Origin: JBFWUW01 sp050247075
Lineage (GTDB): Bacteria; Planctomycetota; Planctomycetia; Pirellulales; JBFWUW01
Length of the DNA stretch: 64,000 nt
Assembly: GCA_050247075.1 (NCBI GenBank)
Contig: JBFWUW010000006.1
Span: 1-64,000 of the forward strand
Direction of reading: 5' to 3'
The translations under genes and the position numbers were made by a program. A model generated the notes under the pieces. That model saw only the letters and a program-made list of their open reading frames with translations, made no database searches and was not told where the DNA came from. This document shows, in pieces, positions 34,589 through 43,160 of the stretch (the first letter of the stretch is position 1; the number at the start of each line of letters is the position of its first letter).

Positions 34589-35899
34589 CTAGATCCGCAC
34601 AAAGATCTTCTGCCGGTACATCCATAGGCAGACTAGCCAGAAGCAGAGGCCAATGAGAGTGTCGCGGACGAACGGCTCGTAGATTTCACCCAGGCCCGGC
34701 TGCAATTTGTCGAAGACCAGAAACAGTTTTTCACCCAGGTGTGTCTGCAGGGTCTTGGCGGTCCAGCCCGTCAGCAGGCCGCCCATTACATACATGGCGA
34801 TGGAGTTGACGCCGACAACCACCAGCGGAAAGGCCCAGCGTCGAAAGCCCAGCACATCGATGATGCCATATAGCATGGCCAGCATCAGTAAGCACCAACC
34901 GGTGGAGTAGATGGCCCAAGAGGGGGTCCAAATGCGTTTCACCAGCGGAATGATACCCGCGTAGTGCAACGCCGCGCCAATCCCCAATGCCGCGATGCCG
35001 GCCGCTATCAGCAGCAGCCATTTCCGCCCGGCGCTGCGTTCAGATCGCAGCAGTTCGCCGGCCATCAGGCCGAACAACATGGTCGCCAGGGAGGGTAGAA
35101 AATTGATCGTCTGGTAGCCGCCGCGGTTAAACACGAACGGCTCGACCGTCGGCAGCCAGTTCAAGAGATGCAAGTCGATGGCATGGCCGATGTTGGCGTT
35201 CTTGTGCCAGGCCGGTGCGATTTGGGCCAGATGTTCCGCCGCCCATTCGGCCGTGACGCCCACCTCCGGCGAGCCGGTCTCCAGCGACACGCCGGCATTG
35301 GGATAAAGAAAATACAACGCCCAAGTCGCCGCCAAAATGACCGCCGCAGCCGCAGACTGGGCTGGCAGCGGCCGCCCCCACAGCAGGAACAAAAACATGT
35401 AGCCCAGGCCGATTTGCGTCAGCACGTTCATCAGTGACCAGTTGGTGGTAGCGGTGCTGTTGGAGATCAAGAAGATCCCCAGCCCAATCAGCACCAGCGA
35501 GCGTACGATGGCATGCAGCAGCGACCGGCCCCAAGTTTCGCCGCGATTCTTGCGGCCCGCGTAGGAGTACGGCATGGATACGCCGACCATAAACATGAAC
35601 GACGGCTGAATCATGTCCCAAAACCCGCCCCCGGCCCATTCCACATGGTTGAACTGATAGGCCACGGCTTTCCAAGGGGACGATTCGGGATTGACCTTGA
35701 GCATGTTGGCAGACAGCCCAGCCAGGCCAAACCCATGAAACGCCAGGGCGATCATGATCATGCCGCGGTAGGCATCTAGCGACAACAGACGCTGCTGCAA
35801 GAACGTCGCTGCGGGCCGGGCACCCGCCTTATCGCCGCCACCTGGCGAAGCATTGCCGCCAACTCCCGACTCCGGTGTTTCCTTGGCAGCACGGTGCAT
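34589..35899 (-). CDS. DUF5009 / heparan-alpha-glucosaminide N-acetyltransferase-like membrane protein
   Basis: 436 residues with about ten membrane helices. 'RLLSLDAYRGMIMIALAFHG' is the start of the acyltransferase 3-like/DUF5009 family, followed by 'GGFWDMIQPSFMFMVGVSMP', 'RSLVLIGLGIFLI', 'VLTQIGLGYMFLFLLWG' and 'WAIYSTGWCLLMLAMLYGII'. Relatives (NagX, HGSNAT) move acetyl groups onto amino sugars across a membrane, but the planctomycete branch has no proven substrate. A 37-residue Gly/Pro-rich cytosolic N-terminus precedes the first helix. It stands alone. Confidence 0.85.
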   Translation of the reverse strand: MHRAAKETPESGVGGNASPGGGDKAGARPAATFLQQRLLSLDAYRGMIMIALAFHGFGLAGLSANMLKVNPESSPWKAVAYQFNHVEWAGGGFWDMIQPSFMFMVGVSMPYSYAGRKNRGETWGRSLLHAIVRSLVLIGLGIFLISNSTATTNWSLMNVLTQIGLGYMFLFLLWGRPLPAQSAAAAVILAATWALYFLYPNAGVSLETGSPEVGVTAEWAAEHLAQIAPAWHKNANIGHAIDLHLLNWLPTVEPFVFNRGGYQTINFLPSLATMLFGLMAGELLRSERSAGRKWLLLIAAGIAALGIGAALHYAGIIPLVKRIWTPSWAIYSTGWCLLMLAMLYGIIDVLGFRRWAFPLVVVGVNSIAMYVMGGLLTGWTAKTLQTHLGEKLFLVFDKLQPGLGEIYEPFVRDTLIGLCFWLVCLWMYRQKIFVRI

Positions 35900-36072
35900 G
35901 GCAAATACTCAGCAAATCGAGGGGGAAGAGAAGTGTCTCGCAACACGTCCGCCGGGCAATTCTCTCCCATCCGCACCCGAGAGGCAATGAATTGGCCGAG
36001 AAAGCGGCATCCTCTTGAATGGCTCATGCGGATGGTCTACAAACGGGCCAGGAAAGCCTTCCGTTTTCGGTT

Positions 36073-36142
36073 TGTAGGAGGCGTTTCCAACGCCAATGCA
36101 ACGCGTAACCAGACGCCATCGGCGATGGAATCGCCTCATACA
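36073..36142. repeat. Intergenic palindrome, TGTAGGAGGCG family
   Basis: Left arm TGTAGGAGGCGTTTCCAACG, right arm ...CGATGGAATCGCCTCATACA; the arms carry different variants (CCAACG against CCATCG), which suggests mixing of two sub-types. It lies 33 bases upstream of the dehydrogenase start, the only copy here that is in front of a gene instead of behind one. Confidence 0.8.
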
Positions 36143-36175
36143 GCCTTCATTCTTCATCTTTCCACATTTCTCCCT

Positions 36176-37159
36176 ATGCCACGCGTCCTCGTCACTCCGT
36201 CGGTGTTGTTCAATCTGCCCGGCACCTACAGCCAAGTGCTGCAAGCGGCCGGCTTGGAAGTTGTCTATCCGCCGGCCGGTGCTAATCTGTTCGATGAAGC
36301 AACACTGATCCAGAACTTGCGAGGCATTGATGCCACGCTGGCCAGCACGGAGCCGTACAGCCGCCGCGTGTTGGCTGCTACTAAACTGCGAGCAGTGGCC
36401 CGCATGGGTGTGGGCTACGATGCCGTGGATGTACCGGCAGCCACGGAACATGGCGTGGCTGTGACGATTACGCCAGGTGCCAATGAGCATTCGGTTGCCG
36501 AACTGACCATCGCCCTGCTAACGGGCGTCTACCGCGGCTTGCCGCGCCGTATCGACGAAGTTCGCAGCGGGAAATGGACCAAACAGACGCTGCCTCGACT
36601 GTGGGGGCAAACGATTGGGCTGGTCGGCTTGGGCCGCATTGGCAAGGCCGTCGTGCCGCGGGCGAACGGCTTGGGACTGAAAGTGCTGGGGTACGACCCA
36701 TTCCCGGATCGCGATTTCGCCGCCAAGAACAATGTCGAACTCTGTTCGTTCGACGACCTGTTGGCCAGGTCGGATATCGTCAGCCTGCATCTACCCAACC
36801 TGCCAGAGACGCTCAATCTGATCAACGCCCAGTCCCTGGCCAAGATGAAACGCGGCTCGGTGCTGATCAACACGGCCCGCGGTTCGCTGGTCGATGAAGA
36901 AGCGTTGGCGGCGGCCTTGCAAAGCGGCCAACTCATGGGTGCGGGACTGGATGTGTTTCAGACGGAGCCGCTTCCCACCAGCAGCCCGCTATTAAAGTTT
37001 GACAATGTGCTAACCACGCCGCACATGGCCGGCTTGGACCACGACTCGTTCGAGGCGATGGGCCGCATTGCCGCCGAGTGCGTGGCCAACCTTTATCAAG
37101 GTCGCTGGCCCGACGGTTGCGTGGTCAATTCCGGCATTCGCGAAGGATGGAAGTGGTAA
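36176..37159 (+). CDS. D-isomer-specific 2-hydroxyacid dehydrogenase (phosphoglycerate dehydrogenase-like)
   Basis: 327 residues from the ATG at 36176; the frame runs further upstream through the palindrome, but that part is not protein-like. The NAD site is 'GLVGLGRIGKAV', the catalytic Arg lies in 'INTARGSLVDEEAL', a Glu in 'QTEPLPTSSPLL' and the His in 'LTTPHMAGLD'. This is the SerA-type family without the ACT domain, so either a serine-pathway enzyme or a dehydrogenase of other 2-hydroxy acids. The substrate cannot be told from sequence. No operon partner. Confidence 0.88.
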   Translation: MPRVLVTPSVLFNLPGTYSQVLQAAGLEVVYPPAGANLFDEATLIQNLRGIDATLASTEPYSRRVLAATKLRAVARMGVGYDAVDVPAATEHGVAVTITPGANEHSVAELTIALLTGVYRGLPRRIDEVRSGKWTKQTLPRLWGQTIGLVGLGRIGKAVVPRANGLGLKVLGYDPFPDRDFAAKNNVELCSFDDLLARSDIVSLHLPNLPETLNLINAQSLAKMKRGSVLINTARGSLVDEEALAAALQSGQLMGAGLDVFQTEPLPTSSPLLKFDNVLTTPHMAGLDHDSFEAMGRIAAECVANLYQGRWPDGCVVNSGIREGWKW

Positions 37160-37237
37160 AGCGACGCGGCACAGAGCCGCCAATTGGTGAAACGAACTGC
37201 CTCGATTTCGCGCCCGATCCGTGACATCGGCCAAGAA

Positions 37238-39625
37238 TTACTCCTTGGTCGACTCAAAGGTGACTTTCTCAATCGCGCCTGTGAATGCGAAGGTGCCGTT
37301 GGCTTCGTAGGCTGGGTCGATTGGGGTGATCGAGTCGCGCCCGAACTCGAAAGGCTCCAAGCCATGCCGGAAGATCGAGCGTTTCACCTTGCCCTCCCCG
37401 GCCGGCTTAACGTTCACGAATATTTTGAGCGTTCCGCTGCCGCCAGGTTTTCCATCCGACGTGAACTCCGTTTTCAAGGTGACCTCACCTTCCGGCAAGA
37501 CTTCCTTGCCATTGATCGTTACGTCGGCGACGTCGAAGAAGGTGTAACGGAAAACCGGTTTGCCGTCCTTTACGTATAGCGACCAACCGGCGGAGAAGGA
37601 ACCAACGCAAGTGACGACACCTTCCGCCCCCCCTTGGGGAACTATTAACTCGGCCGTGATAGTGTGGCTCCGCGGAAATGTGTGCGGACCGATTGGTTCG
37701 GGCAGCCACACGTTGTTGCCAAAATAGGTCCAACTGGTTTTCGGCTTACCGGAAACTCGAAAGCTTGGGTCGAATCGTTCGCTAAAGCGCGGGTCGAGCG
37801 GAAAGACGTCGTACTTCCTGCCCTCCTCGACAAATCTGGCCTGTAGCTCCTTAAGCTTTTCCGGCATCTTCGCCGCCAGGTCATCGGCCTGGCTGAAGTC
37901 TTCATCAATGTTGTAAAGTTCCCAAGGGGCCTTCTCAAAGTCCATGTTCCGCCCTAAGGTCACCCAAGGCAATCCGTAACGGCTGCACGCCATCCAGCCG
38001 TTGTGATAGATCGCCCGGTTCGTCGCTAACTCGAAGTACTGGGTCGTTCGTCGGCTCTGAGCCTTCGCGTCGTCGAACGAATAAGCCATACTGACCCCTT
38101 CAATCGGCTTTTGCGGAATGCCGTTCACAACCTTCGGTTCTGAAATATTGCACGCCTCCAAGATCGTTGGCACCACGTCGATGACATGGTGGAACTGCGT
38201 ACGCAGCTCGCCCTTTGCCTTGATGCCTTTTGGCCAGTGGACAATGAGCGGGTTGCGGGTGCCGCCAAAATGGCTGGCGACTTGCTTCGTCCACTGGAAC
38301 GGCGTGTCCATGGCCCAGGCCCAACCGACGGGAACGTGCGGCTCGCTCGTCGGACCGCCGATTTCGTCGATCCTCTTAATCGTGCTTTCCAGCCCCAACT
38401 GCACTCCCAAAAGGCTGGCGATCTCGCTGAATGTCCCTTCCAATCCTCCCTCGGCACTGGCCCCGTTGTCACCGACGACATACATGACTAGCGTGTTGTC
38501 CAGTTCCCCGGACACACGGAGGCTGTCGATTAAACGGCCGACTTCGTAGTCGGTATACGCCATGTACGCGGCATAGTTCTCCATCAGCCGGAGATAGACT
38601 TTTTTTGCATTTGCGGGCTGGTCATCCCATGCCGGGATCTCCGCCGGCCGCGGAGTTAGTTTGGTGCCTTTGGGGACAATGCCCATCTTGAGTTGCAGGG
38701 CGTGGGTCAAATGCCGTTGCTCGTCCCACCCGTGGTCGAACTTTCCCTTGTACTTTTCCCGCCACTCCTTCGGGGCATGGTGGGGGGCGTGGACACCCGA
38801 CGTGCTGAAGTAGTTGAACCACGGCTTGTCCGGGTTCGCCGCACGGACATTGCATGTCCACGCGATCGCTTCATCCGTCATGTCCGCGGTGAAGTGGTAA
38901 CCTTGCTCTGGCGTTTTCGGCTGGGGCACCCACGTTGTGTTTCGGTAGATCGTTGGATAATACTGGTTCGTCTCACCTTGGTTGAAGCCGTAAAAGTAAT
39001 CGAATCCCAACCCCGTGGGCCAACGGTCGAACGGGCCGGCTGGGCTGATGTCCGGCTCCGCCGTATTGTGCCATTTGCCGAATATGCCCGTGGCATACCC
39101 GTTGTCCCTCAAGGTCTGGCTCACCAAGGCGGTGCTCTCTGGGATAATGCCAGTGTAGCCCGGGTATCCAAAGCCCATTTCAATGATGACGCCAGTGCCG
39201 CAACTATGGTGGTTGCGTCCCGTGAGAACGGCCGCCCGCGTCGGTGAACACAAAGCCGTCGTGTGGAAGCGGGTGTACCTCAGCCCATTGTCCGCCAATC
39301 GATCCATGTGTGGGGTCGGCACTGGCCCGCCGAATGTGGAACACATGCCGAATCCGACGTCGTCCAGCATGATGAGCAGTACATTCGGGCTGCCCTTGGC
39401 CGCCTTCACTGGTTGCGGGTAGTCGGGTGTCGAGTCTTTGTAGTTTTCGCCGATCTTTCCCTTAAAAGCTGGGTCGGGCTTGGGCAGTTGTGTCCCATCC
39501 GAGGGGACCAGGATCGCCGTTTTGTCCTGGGCGAACGAGTCGGGCAACCGACCGAATCCGGCCAGCCAACCGAGTGAGGTAACCAGCGCCAACACGAAAA
39601 CAAAGATCAGATATCGCACGCGCAT
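37238..39625 (-). CDS. Secreted sulfatase (arylsulfatase type)
   Basis: 795 residues with a signal peptide (LIFVFVLALVTSLGWLAG). The sulfatase signature C-x-P-S/T-R is present: Cys126 in 'LCSPTRAAVLTGRNHH' would become formylglycine. Metal ligands are in 'NVLLIMLDDVGFG' and 'YVVGDNGASAEG'. The N-terminal domain resembles large arylsulfatases ('GKWHNTAEPD', 'GYHFTADMTDEAIAW'); the C-terminal 150 residues are a beta-rich domain ending 'FEFGRDSITPIDPAY'. It hydrolyses a sulfate ester outside the cytoplasm; planctomycetes carry many such enzymes for algal polysaccharides. No maturation enzyme gene is nearby. Confidence 0.93.
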   Translation of the reverse strand: MRVRYLIFVFVLALVTSLGWLAGFGRLPDSFAQDKTAILVPSDGTQLPKPDPAFKGKIGENYKDSTPDYPQPVKAAKGSPNVLLIMLDDVGFGMCSTFGGPVPTPHMDRLADNGLRYTRFHTTALCSPTRAAVLTGRNHHSCGTGVIIEMGFGYPGYTGIIPESTALVSQTLRDNGYATGIFGKWHNTAEPDISPAGPFDRWPTGLGFDYFYGFNQGETNQYYPTIYRNTTWVPQPKTPEQGYHFTADMTDEAIAWTCNVRAANPDKPWFNYFSTSGVHAPHHAPKEWREKYKGKFDHGWDEQRHLTHALQLKMGIVPKGTKLTPRPAEIPAWDDQPANAKKVYLRLMENYAAYMAYTDYEVGRLIDSLRVSGELDNTLVMYVVGDNGASAEGGLEGTFSEIASLLGVQLGLESTIKRIDEIGGPTSEPHVPVGWAWAMDTPFQWTKQVASHFGGTRNPLIVHWPKGIKAKGELRTQFHHVIDVVPTILEACNISEPKVVNGIPQKPIEGVSMAYSFDDAKAQSRRTTQYFELATNRAIYHNGWMACSRYGLPWVTLGRNMDFEKAPWELYNIDEDFSQADDLAAKMPEKLKELQARFVEEGRKYDVFPLDPRFSERFDPSFRVSGKPKTSWTYFGNNVWLPEPIGPHTFPRSHTITAELIVPQGGAEGVVTCVGSFSAGWSLYVKDGKPVFRYTFFDVADVTINGKEVLPEGEVTLKTEFTSDGKPGGSGTLKIFVNVKPAGEGKVKRSIFRHGLEPFEFGRDSITPIDPAYEANGTFAFTGAIEKVTFESTKE

Positions 39626-39795
39626 GGCGATTCTCGCTAAGCAAGGACGTTTTTGAAATCAAGATCAAGCAAGAAACAAGCGAACCGGAAAAGGCCCGAT
39701 GATCCCGAGTATTTTAAGAGGAGGAATCCACAAGTAAATGTTCGAAGCGAATGAATACTTTATGTGCCGAGTACCACAACCATCTCGATATTTTT

Positions 39796-39835
39796 AGCAA
39801 GTTGTCGCCAAAATTTTGAGCAAGTTGTCGCCAAA
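39796..39835. repeat. Short direct repeat
   Basis: AGCAAGTTGTCGCCAAA occurs twice, at 39796 and 39819 (23-bp period), in the 326-bp gap between the sulfatase and the kinase gene. Nothing else is seen in that gap. It could be a protein-binding site or a simple duplication. Confidence 0.6.
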
Positions 39836-39951
39836 TCGCAAATTCCTCACTAGCTGAATCTAGGTCGCCACCGTTTCAAGCAAGAATCTTCTCGGGGGAG
39901 TTTGAACAGGACGAACGCGGTATCCGAGTTGCCAACCTGCGCCTGTCCGAC

Positions 39952-42222
39952 CTACCAATTGCGGCTTGAACGCACCGTGTCGGTGGTGCTTCCCAGGCCA
40001 AAACTGGCGTCGGGCGGGGAGGCCGCCGAGGCCAGGGTTTCCAGGTCGCGCTGAATGGTCTGATTCAAGCGGTACGCCAGGATGAAAGCGATCATGCCCA
40101 GCGCTCCGGCCATCACGAAGAATAGCTGCACATCGGGGATAAGCACGAGCAACGTCATGGCGGGGAAAAAAACCGCCACCGAGGCGAAGAAGAACCGATT
40201 GGAACGCAGTGACAGCCGGTGCAGTTGGATCGCCACTTCGGCATCGCCCGACCCCAATGGCACAATCGCCGGGTACAACACCCGCAGGGCAAAGAACGTC
40301 ACGCAAAAAAACGTCAGCGTGGAACCGATCAGCCCGCATAAGAACTGGGCCGACATGAAGTGCAAATAGACTGTCCCCGATGCCTGTCCGGTACGCAACT
40401 GCATCAATAAGGGAAAGGCCAGGCCCGCCACGATCCACAAGGCTCCGCCAATCCAGGCGACAAAGTCTCCTAAGAACAAGCAACGACCGGCCAACCGGGC
40501 ATCCGGCGAGACTGCCTCGCCCCGTCTTTGCTGGCTTAAAGCAACAAACAGGGGTCGGGCAAACCACAGCAGCACGCCAATCCCCAATGGAAACAACAGA
40601 AAATTCACGATCGGCACCAGCACGTCGGTAAAGTACGCGACGGCTCCTTCCACATTGCCGTAATTTCGCGCGACCAGCGATTGCAGATTGAACACGATAT
40701 TGACCATGCTCATCACGCTGTTAGGCGGCAAGCCCATCAGCAACATGGCCAGAATCGGCCAACGCCGCGCCCAGGCCCGCCAGCCACCCGGCCGAGACCG
40801 TAGCAGGCTCTGCGCACGAGGGTGCAGACATAAATCCAACTGGCGGGCCAATTCGCCGGCCGTGGCGTAACGGTCTTTGGCGTTCGGCTGCAAGCAGCGC
40901 AGCAAGACCAAATCCAATCCAGGTGGGCAATCGGCCGGCAGCCGGGCCAGCATTTGCGAGGAAACGCCTTGTTCTCGCCGCTTGCGCATCTCGGCCAGGG
41001 TGGCCGCAAAACCAGCACCCGACATGCGATCGTCAAATGGCCGGCTGCCGGTGAGCATTTCCCACAGCACAATCCCTAGCGAATAGATATCGCTGCGGCC
41101 GTCCAGGTCTTCGGCGCCCGCCTTGGCCGACTGGCAAGCGGCGATCTGTTCGGGCGACATATAAGCCAGGCTGCCGCCAAAGTAGGCCGCCGCGGAAACC
41201 CCCTCCAACTCCGAGCAAAAGCTGACGTTGAAATCAACCAGTTTGGGGTGGCCCTCGGCATCGAGCAGGATGTTGGCAGGCTTGATGTCGCGGTGCAGTA
41301 CATTGCGGCGATGCGCATAGTCCAATGCCGCCGCCAATCGCGCACCCAGGCGGCAGGCGGTCTCGGACCAGCCTGTCACCGACAGCCGCTTGCGGGCCGC
41401 GGAATCCAAGGGGGGGCTTTCGCCCCGCAAATCGAGCGCTTGATCGACCGCTTGCAGCAATGTCTGGCCGCTGCGCGCGGCTGGCGGCAGCGTGGCGGCG
41501 TGTTCAATGGCCGATTGCAGCGTTCCGCCCGGCACATACTGCATATACAACAGCCGGGTCTTGCGCTCTGGCAGCAGCCGTTGATCGTATACGCGCACGA
41601 TATGGTCGTGCTCCAGCTTGGCCATTGTCTCGGGCTCAACCCCTTGGTCATTCGAGATTTTCAGGGCCACCAGTCGCTTCATGGAGAGCTGGCGGGCCTT
41701 CCAGACCGTGGCAAAAGCCCCTTTGCCCAGTTGGCTGAGCAGTTCAAAGTCGTCGATGCGCTCGCCGTTGCCGCACTCGGCGGGCCGGTCGCTGGTGACA
41801 AGCGTGGTGGTTAAATGCGGTGCCTCCACCCCCAGCAGCCGGCCCAAGACCTCGGCCTGCTGAGGGAAGCGGTCGAAGTATTGCTGCACGTTGACGGCAT
41901 CGCCCGACTGCTTGCGGATGTGATATTCCTCGTAAATTAGATCGCAAGGAATTTCGCCCGCCACGGTGATTTCCGGAAATTCCTGGACGTAAGTTTCCAG
42001 CAGCCGGGGGGCGCGTTGCCCGCGCCAGCGCTGTTCCAGATCGACCTTGATCAACTCTACCAGCACCAGGCAGCGGACATGCCTGGGATCAGCCGGCACA
42101 TGTTTTCCCAGATCTGGCGGATCGTCGCCGCTTTTCCAAGAGGCCAGGAACCCGTCGACGCAGTCCGCTAAGACGTTCCAGTCTTGCGTTGAGGAATCTG
42201 GCTGCAGCGTGACATCTTCCAT
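39952..42222 (-). CDS. Membrane Ser/Thr protein kinase, divergent from ECF sigma factor
   Basis: 756 residues from the ATG at 42222 (a TTG lies five codons upstream). A helical N-terminal domain (1-150) typical of planctomycete kinases precedes the kinase domain (about 155-430): P-loop 'LGKGAFATVWKA', Lys in 'VALKIS', catalytic loop 'HRDIKPANILLD' and 'YMSPEQ'. The DFG motif reads DFN ('LVDFNVSF'), keeping the metal-binding Asp. The C-terminal 280 residues have about six membrane helices (IVNFLLFPLGIGVLLWFA, ALGMIAFILAYRL). It faces a sigma factor gene across 138 bp. Kinase-linked ECF factors are described for planctomycetes, so regulation of that factor is plausible. Confidence 0.9.
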   Translation of the reverse strand: MEDVTLQPDSSTQDWNVLADCVDGFLASWKSGDDPPDLGKHVPADPRHVRCLVLVELIKVDLEQRWRGQRAPRLLETYVQEFPEITVAGEIPCDLIYEEYHIRKQSGDAVNVQQYFDRFPQQAEVLGRLLGVEAPHLTTTLVTSDRPAECGNGERIDDFELLSQLGKGAFATVWKARQLSMKRLVALKISNDQGVEPETMAKLEHDHIVRVYDQRLLPERKTRLLYMQYVPGGTLQSAIEHAATLPPAARSGQTLLQAVDQALDLRGESPPLDSAARKRLSVTGWSETACRLGARLAAALDYAHRRNVLHRDIKPANILLDAEGHPKLVDFNVSFCSELEGVSAAAYFGGSLAYMSPEQIAACQSAKAGAEDLDGRSDIYSLGIVLWEMLTGSRPFDDRMSGAGFAATLAEMRKRREQGVSSQMLARLPADCPPGLDLVLLRCLQPNAKDRYATAGELARQLDLCLHPRAQSLLRSRPGGWRAWARRWPILAMLLMGLPPNSVMSMVNIVFNLQSLVARNYGNVEGAVAYFTDVLVPIVNFLLFPLGIGVLLWFARPLFVALSQQRRGEAVSPDARLAGRCLFLGDFVAWIGGALWIVAGLAFPLLMQLRTGQASGTVYLHFMSAQFLCGLIGSTLTFFCVTFFALRVLYPAIVPLGSGDAEVAIQLHRLSLRSNRFFFASVAVFFPAMTLLVLIPDVQLFFVMAGALGMIAFILAYRLNQTIQRDLETLASAASPPDASFGLGSTTDTVRSSRNW

Positions 42223-42360
42223 CGACGGAAATCGCAATCTTTATGTTGACCCGGCGGCAGCCCAAGAATGTGGCCGCACTATCGCAGCACCGGCCGCCTT
42301 CAATGTACAATGCCGGCCGGCACTTTGTCATGCGTCTATCATTGCCTTTGGAACCGCCGC

Positions 42361-42972
42361 ATGTCCCACGATGAGCAGGAACTGGTCAAACGGGTGCGAC
42401 TAAAGGACGCCACGGCCTTGGCTGAACTAGTCGAGCTGCGACGGCCCGCGTTGCTGGCGTTCGTCGAAAGGCAGCTTAGCTCAGCCATGAAACGCAAGGT
42501 CGAGGCCGAGGACATCGTGCAAGAGGCCAGTGCCGAAGCTGTGCGGGCACTGCCCAGTATGGATTTGACGGAGCGCGACCCTTTTGGCTGGCTTTGCCAG
42601 GTTGCCGAACGGCGAATTATCGACGCCCACCGCCGGCTGTTCGGAGCGCAGAAACGCGATGCCAGCCGCGAAGTAAGCCTGGCCGCCCCCAGTGACGACG
42701 GTGAGCGGACGCCTTTGGTCGACCTGCTAATCGCCAGCATGACAACGGCCAGCCAGGTGCTTAGCCGCAATCGCCGTGAATTGCAACTCATGGCGGCCCT
42801 CTCCAGCCTGCCCGAGGAACAACGCGAGGCCCTGCGGCTGCGGTACATGGAAGGGCTGCCTTCTAAAGACATCGCCGAACGGCTAGGCAAGACCGACGGC
42901 GCCATCCGTGTCATGCTCAGTCGTTCGTTGGTCAAGCTGCAAGAGATATTGGGGCCCGATGCGGCCCGATAG
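42361..42972 (+). CDS. ECF-type RNA polymerase sigma factor
   Basis: 203 residues from the ATG at 42361. Sigma region 2: 'LRRPALLAFVERQLSS...VEAEDIVQEASAEAVRALPS' and 'FGWLCQVAERRIIDAHRR'. Region 4: 'LSSLPEEQREALRLRYMEGL' and the helix-turn-helix 'SKDIAERLGKTDGAIRVMLS'. No anti-sigma gene follows; the divergent kinase is the likely control partner. The stop is followed after four bases by a half-copy of the palindromic repeat. Confidence 0.92.
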   Translation: MSHDEQELVKRVRLKDATALAELVELRRPALLAFVERQLSSAMKRKVEAEDIVQEASAEAVRALPSMDLTERDPFGWLCQVAERRIIDAHRRLFGAQKRDASREVSLAAPSDDGERTPLVDLLIASMTTASQVLSRNRRELQLMAALSSLPEEQREALRLRYMEGLPSKDIAERLGKTDGAIRVMLSRSLVKLQEILGPDAAR

Positions 42973-42976
42973 CGGC

Positions 42977-43003
42977 TGTAGGAGGCGATTCCATCGCCGA
43001 TGC
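42977..43003 (+). repeat. Half-copy of the TGTAGGAGGCG palindrome
   Basis: Only the left arm TGTAGGAGGCGATTCCATCG plus CCGATG is present, four bases behind the sigma factor stop; the following sequence lacks the matching right arm. A truncated copy. Confidence 0.7.
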
Positions 43004-43160
43004 CTTTGGGGCGGATGCAACGGCGACAATCCGCGTTCCGTGCAAGGGATCGCCAAATCGTCGCTGAAACCCGGTGGCTGGGCTATGATGAAATCGTGCA
43101 TGCCGCGCGTGTGCATGCCGCGTGCCGGTTCGCGCGGCAACATGGCTATCATGTTGCGTC

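Noticed and set aside
35894..36175. 5' extension of the 2-hydroxyacid dehydrogenase frame
   Set aside because: It translates the palindromic repeat and intergenic DNA; the enzyme fold starts at the ATG at 36176.
39860..40567. 235-codon open frame on the minus strand
   Set aside because: It overlaps the C-terminal membrane region of the Ser/Thr kinase in another frame and is hydrophobic only as a shadow of it.
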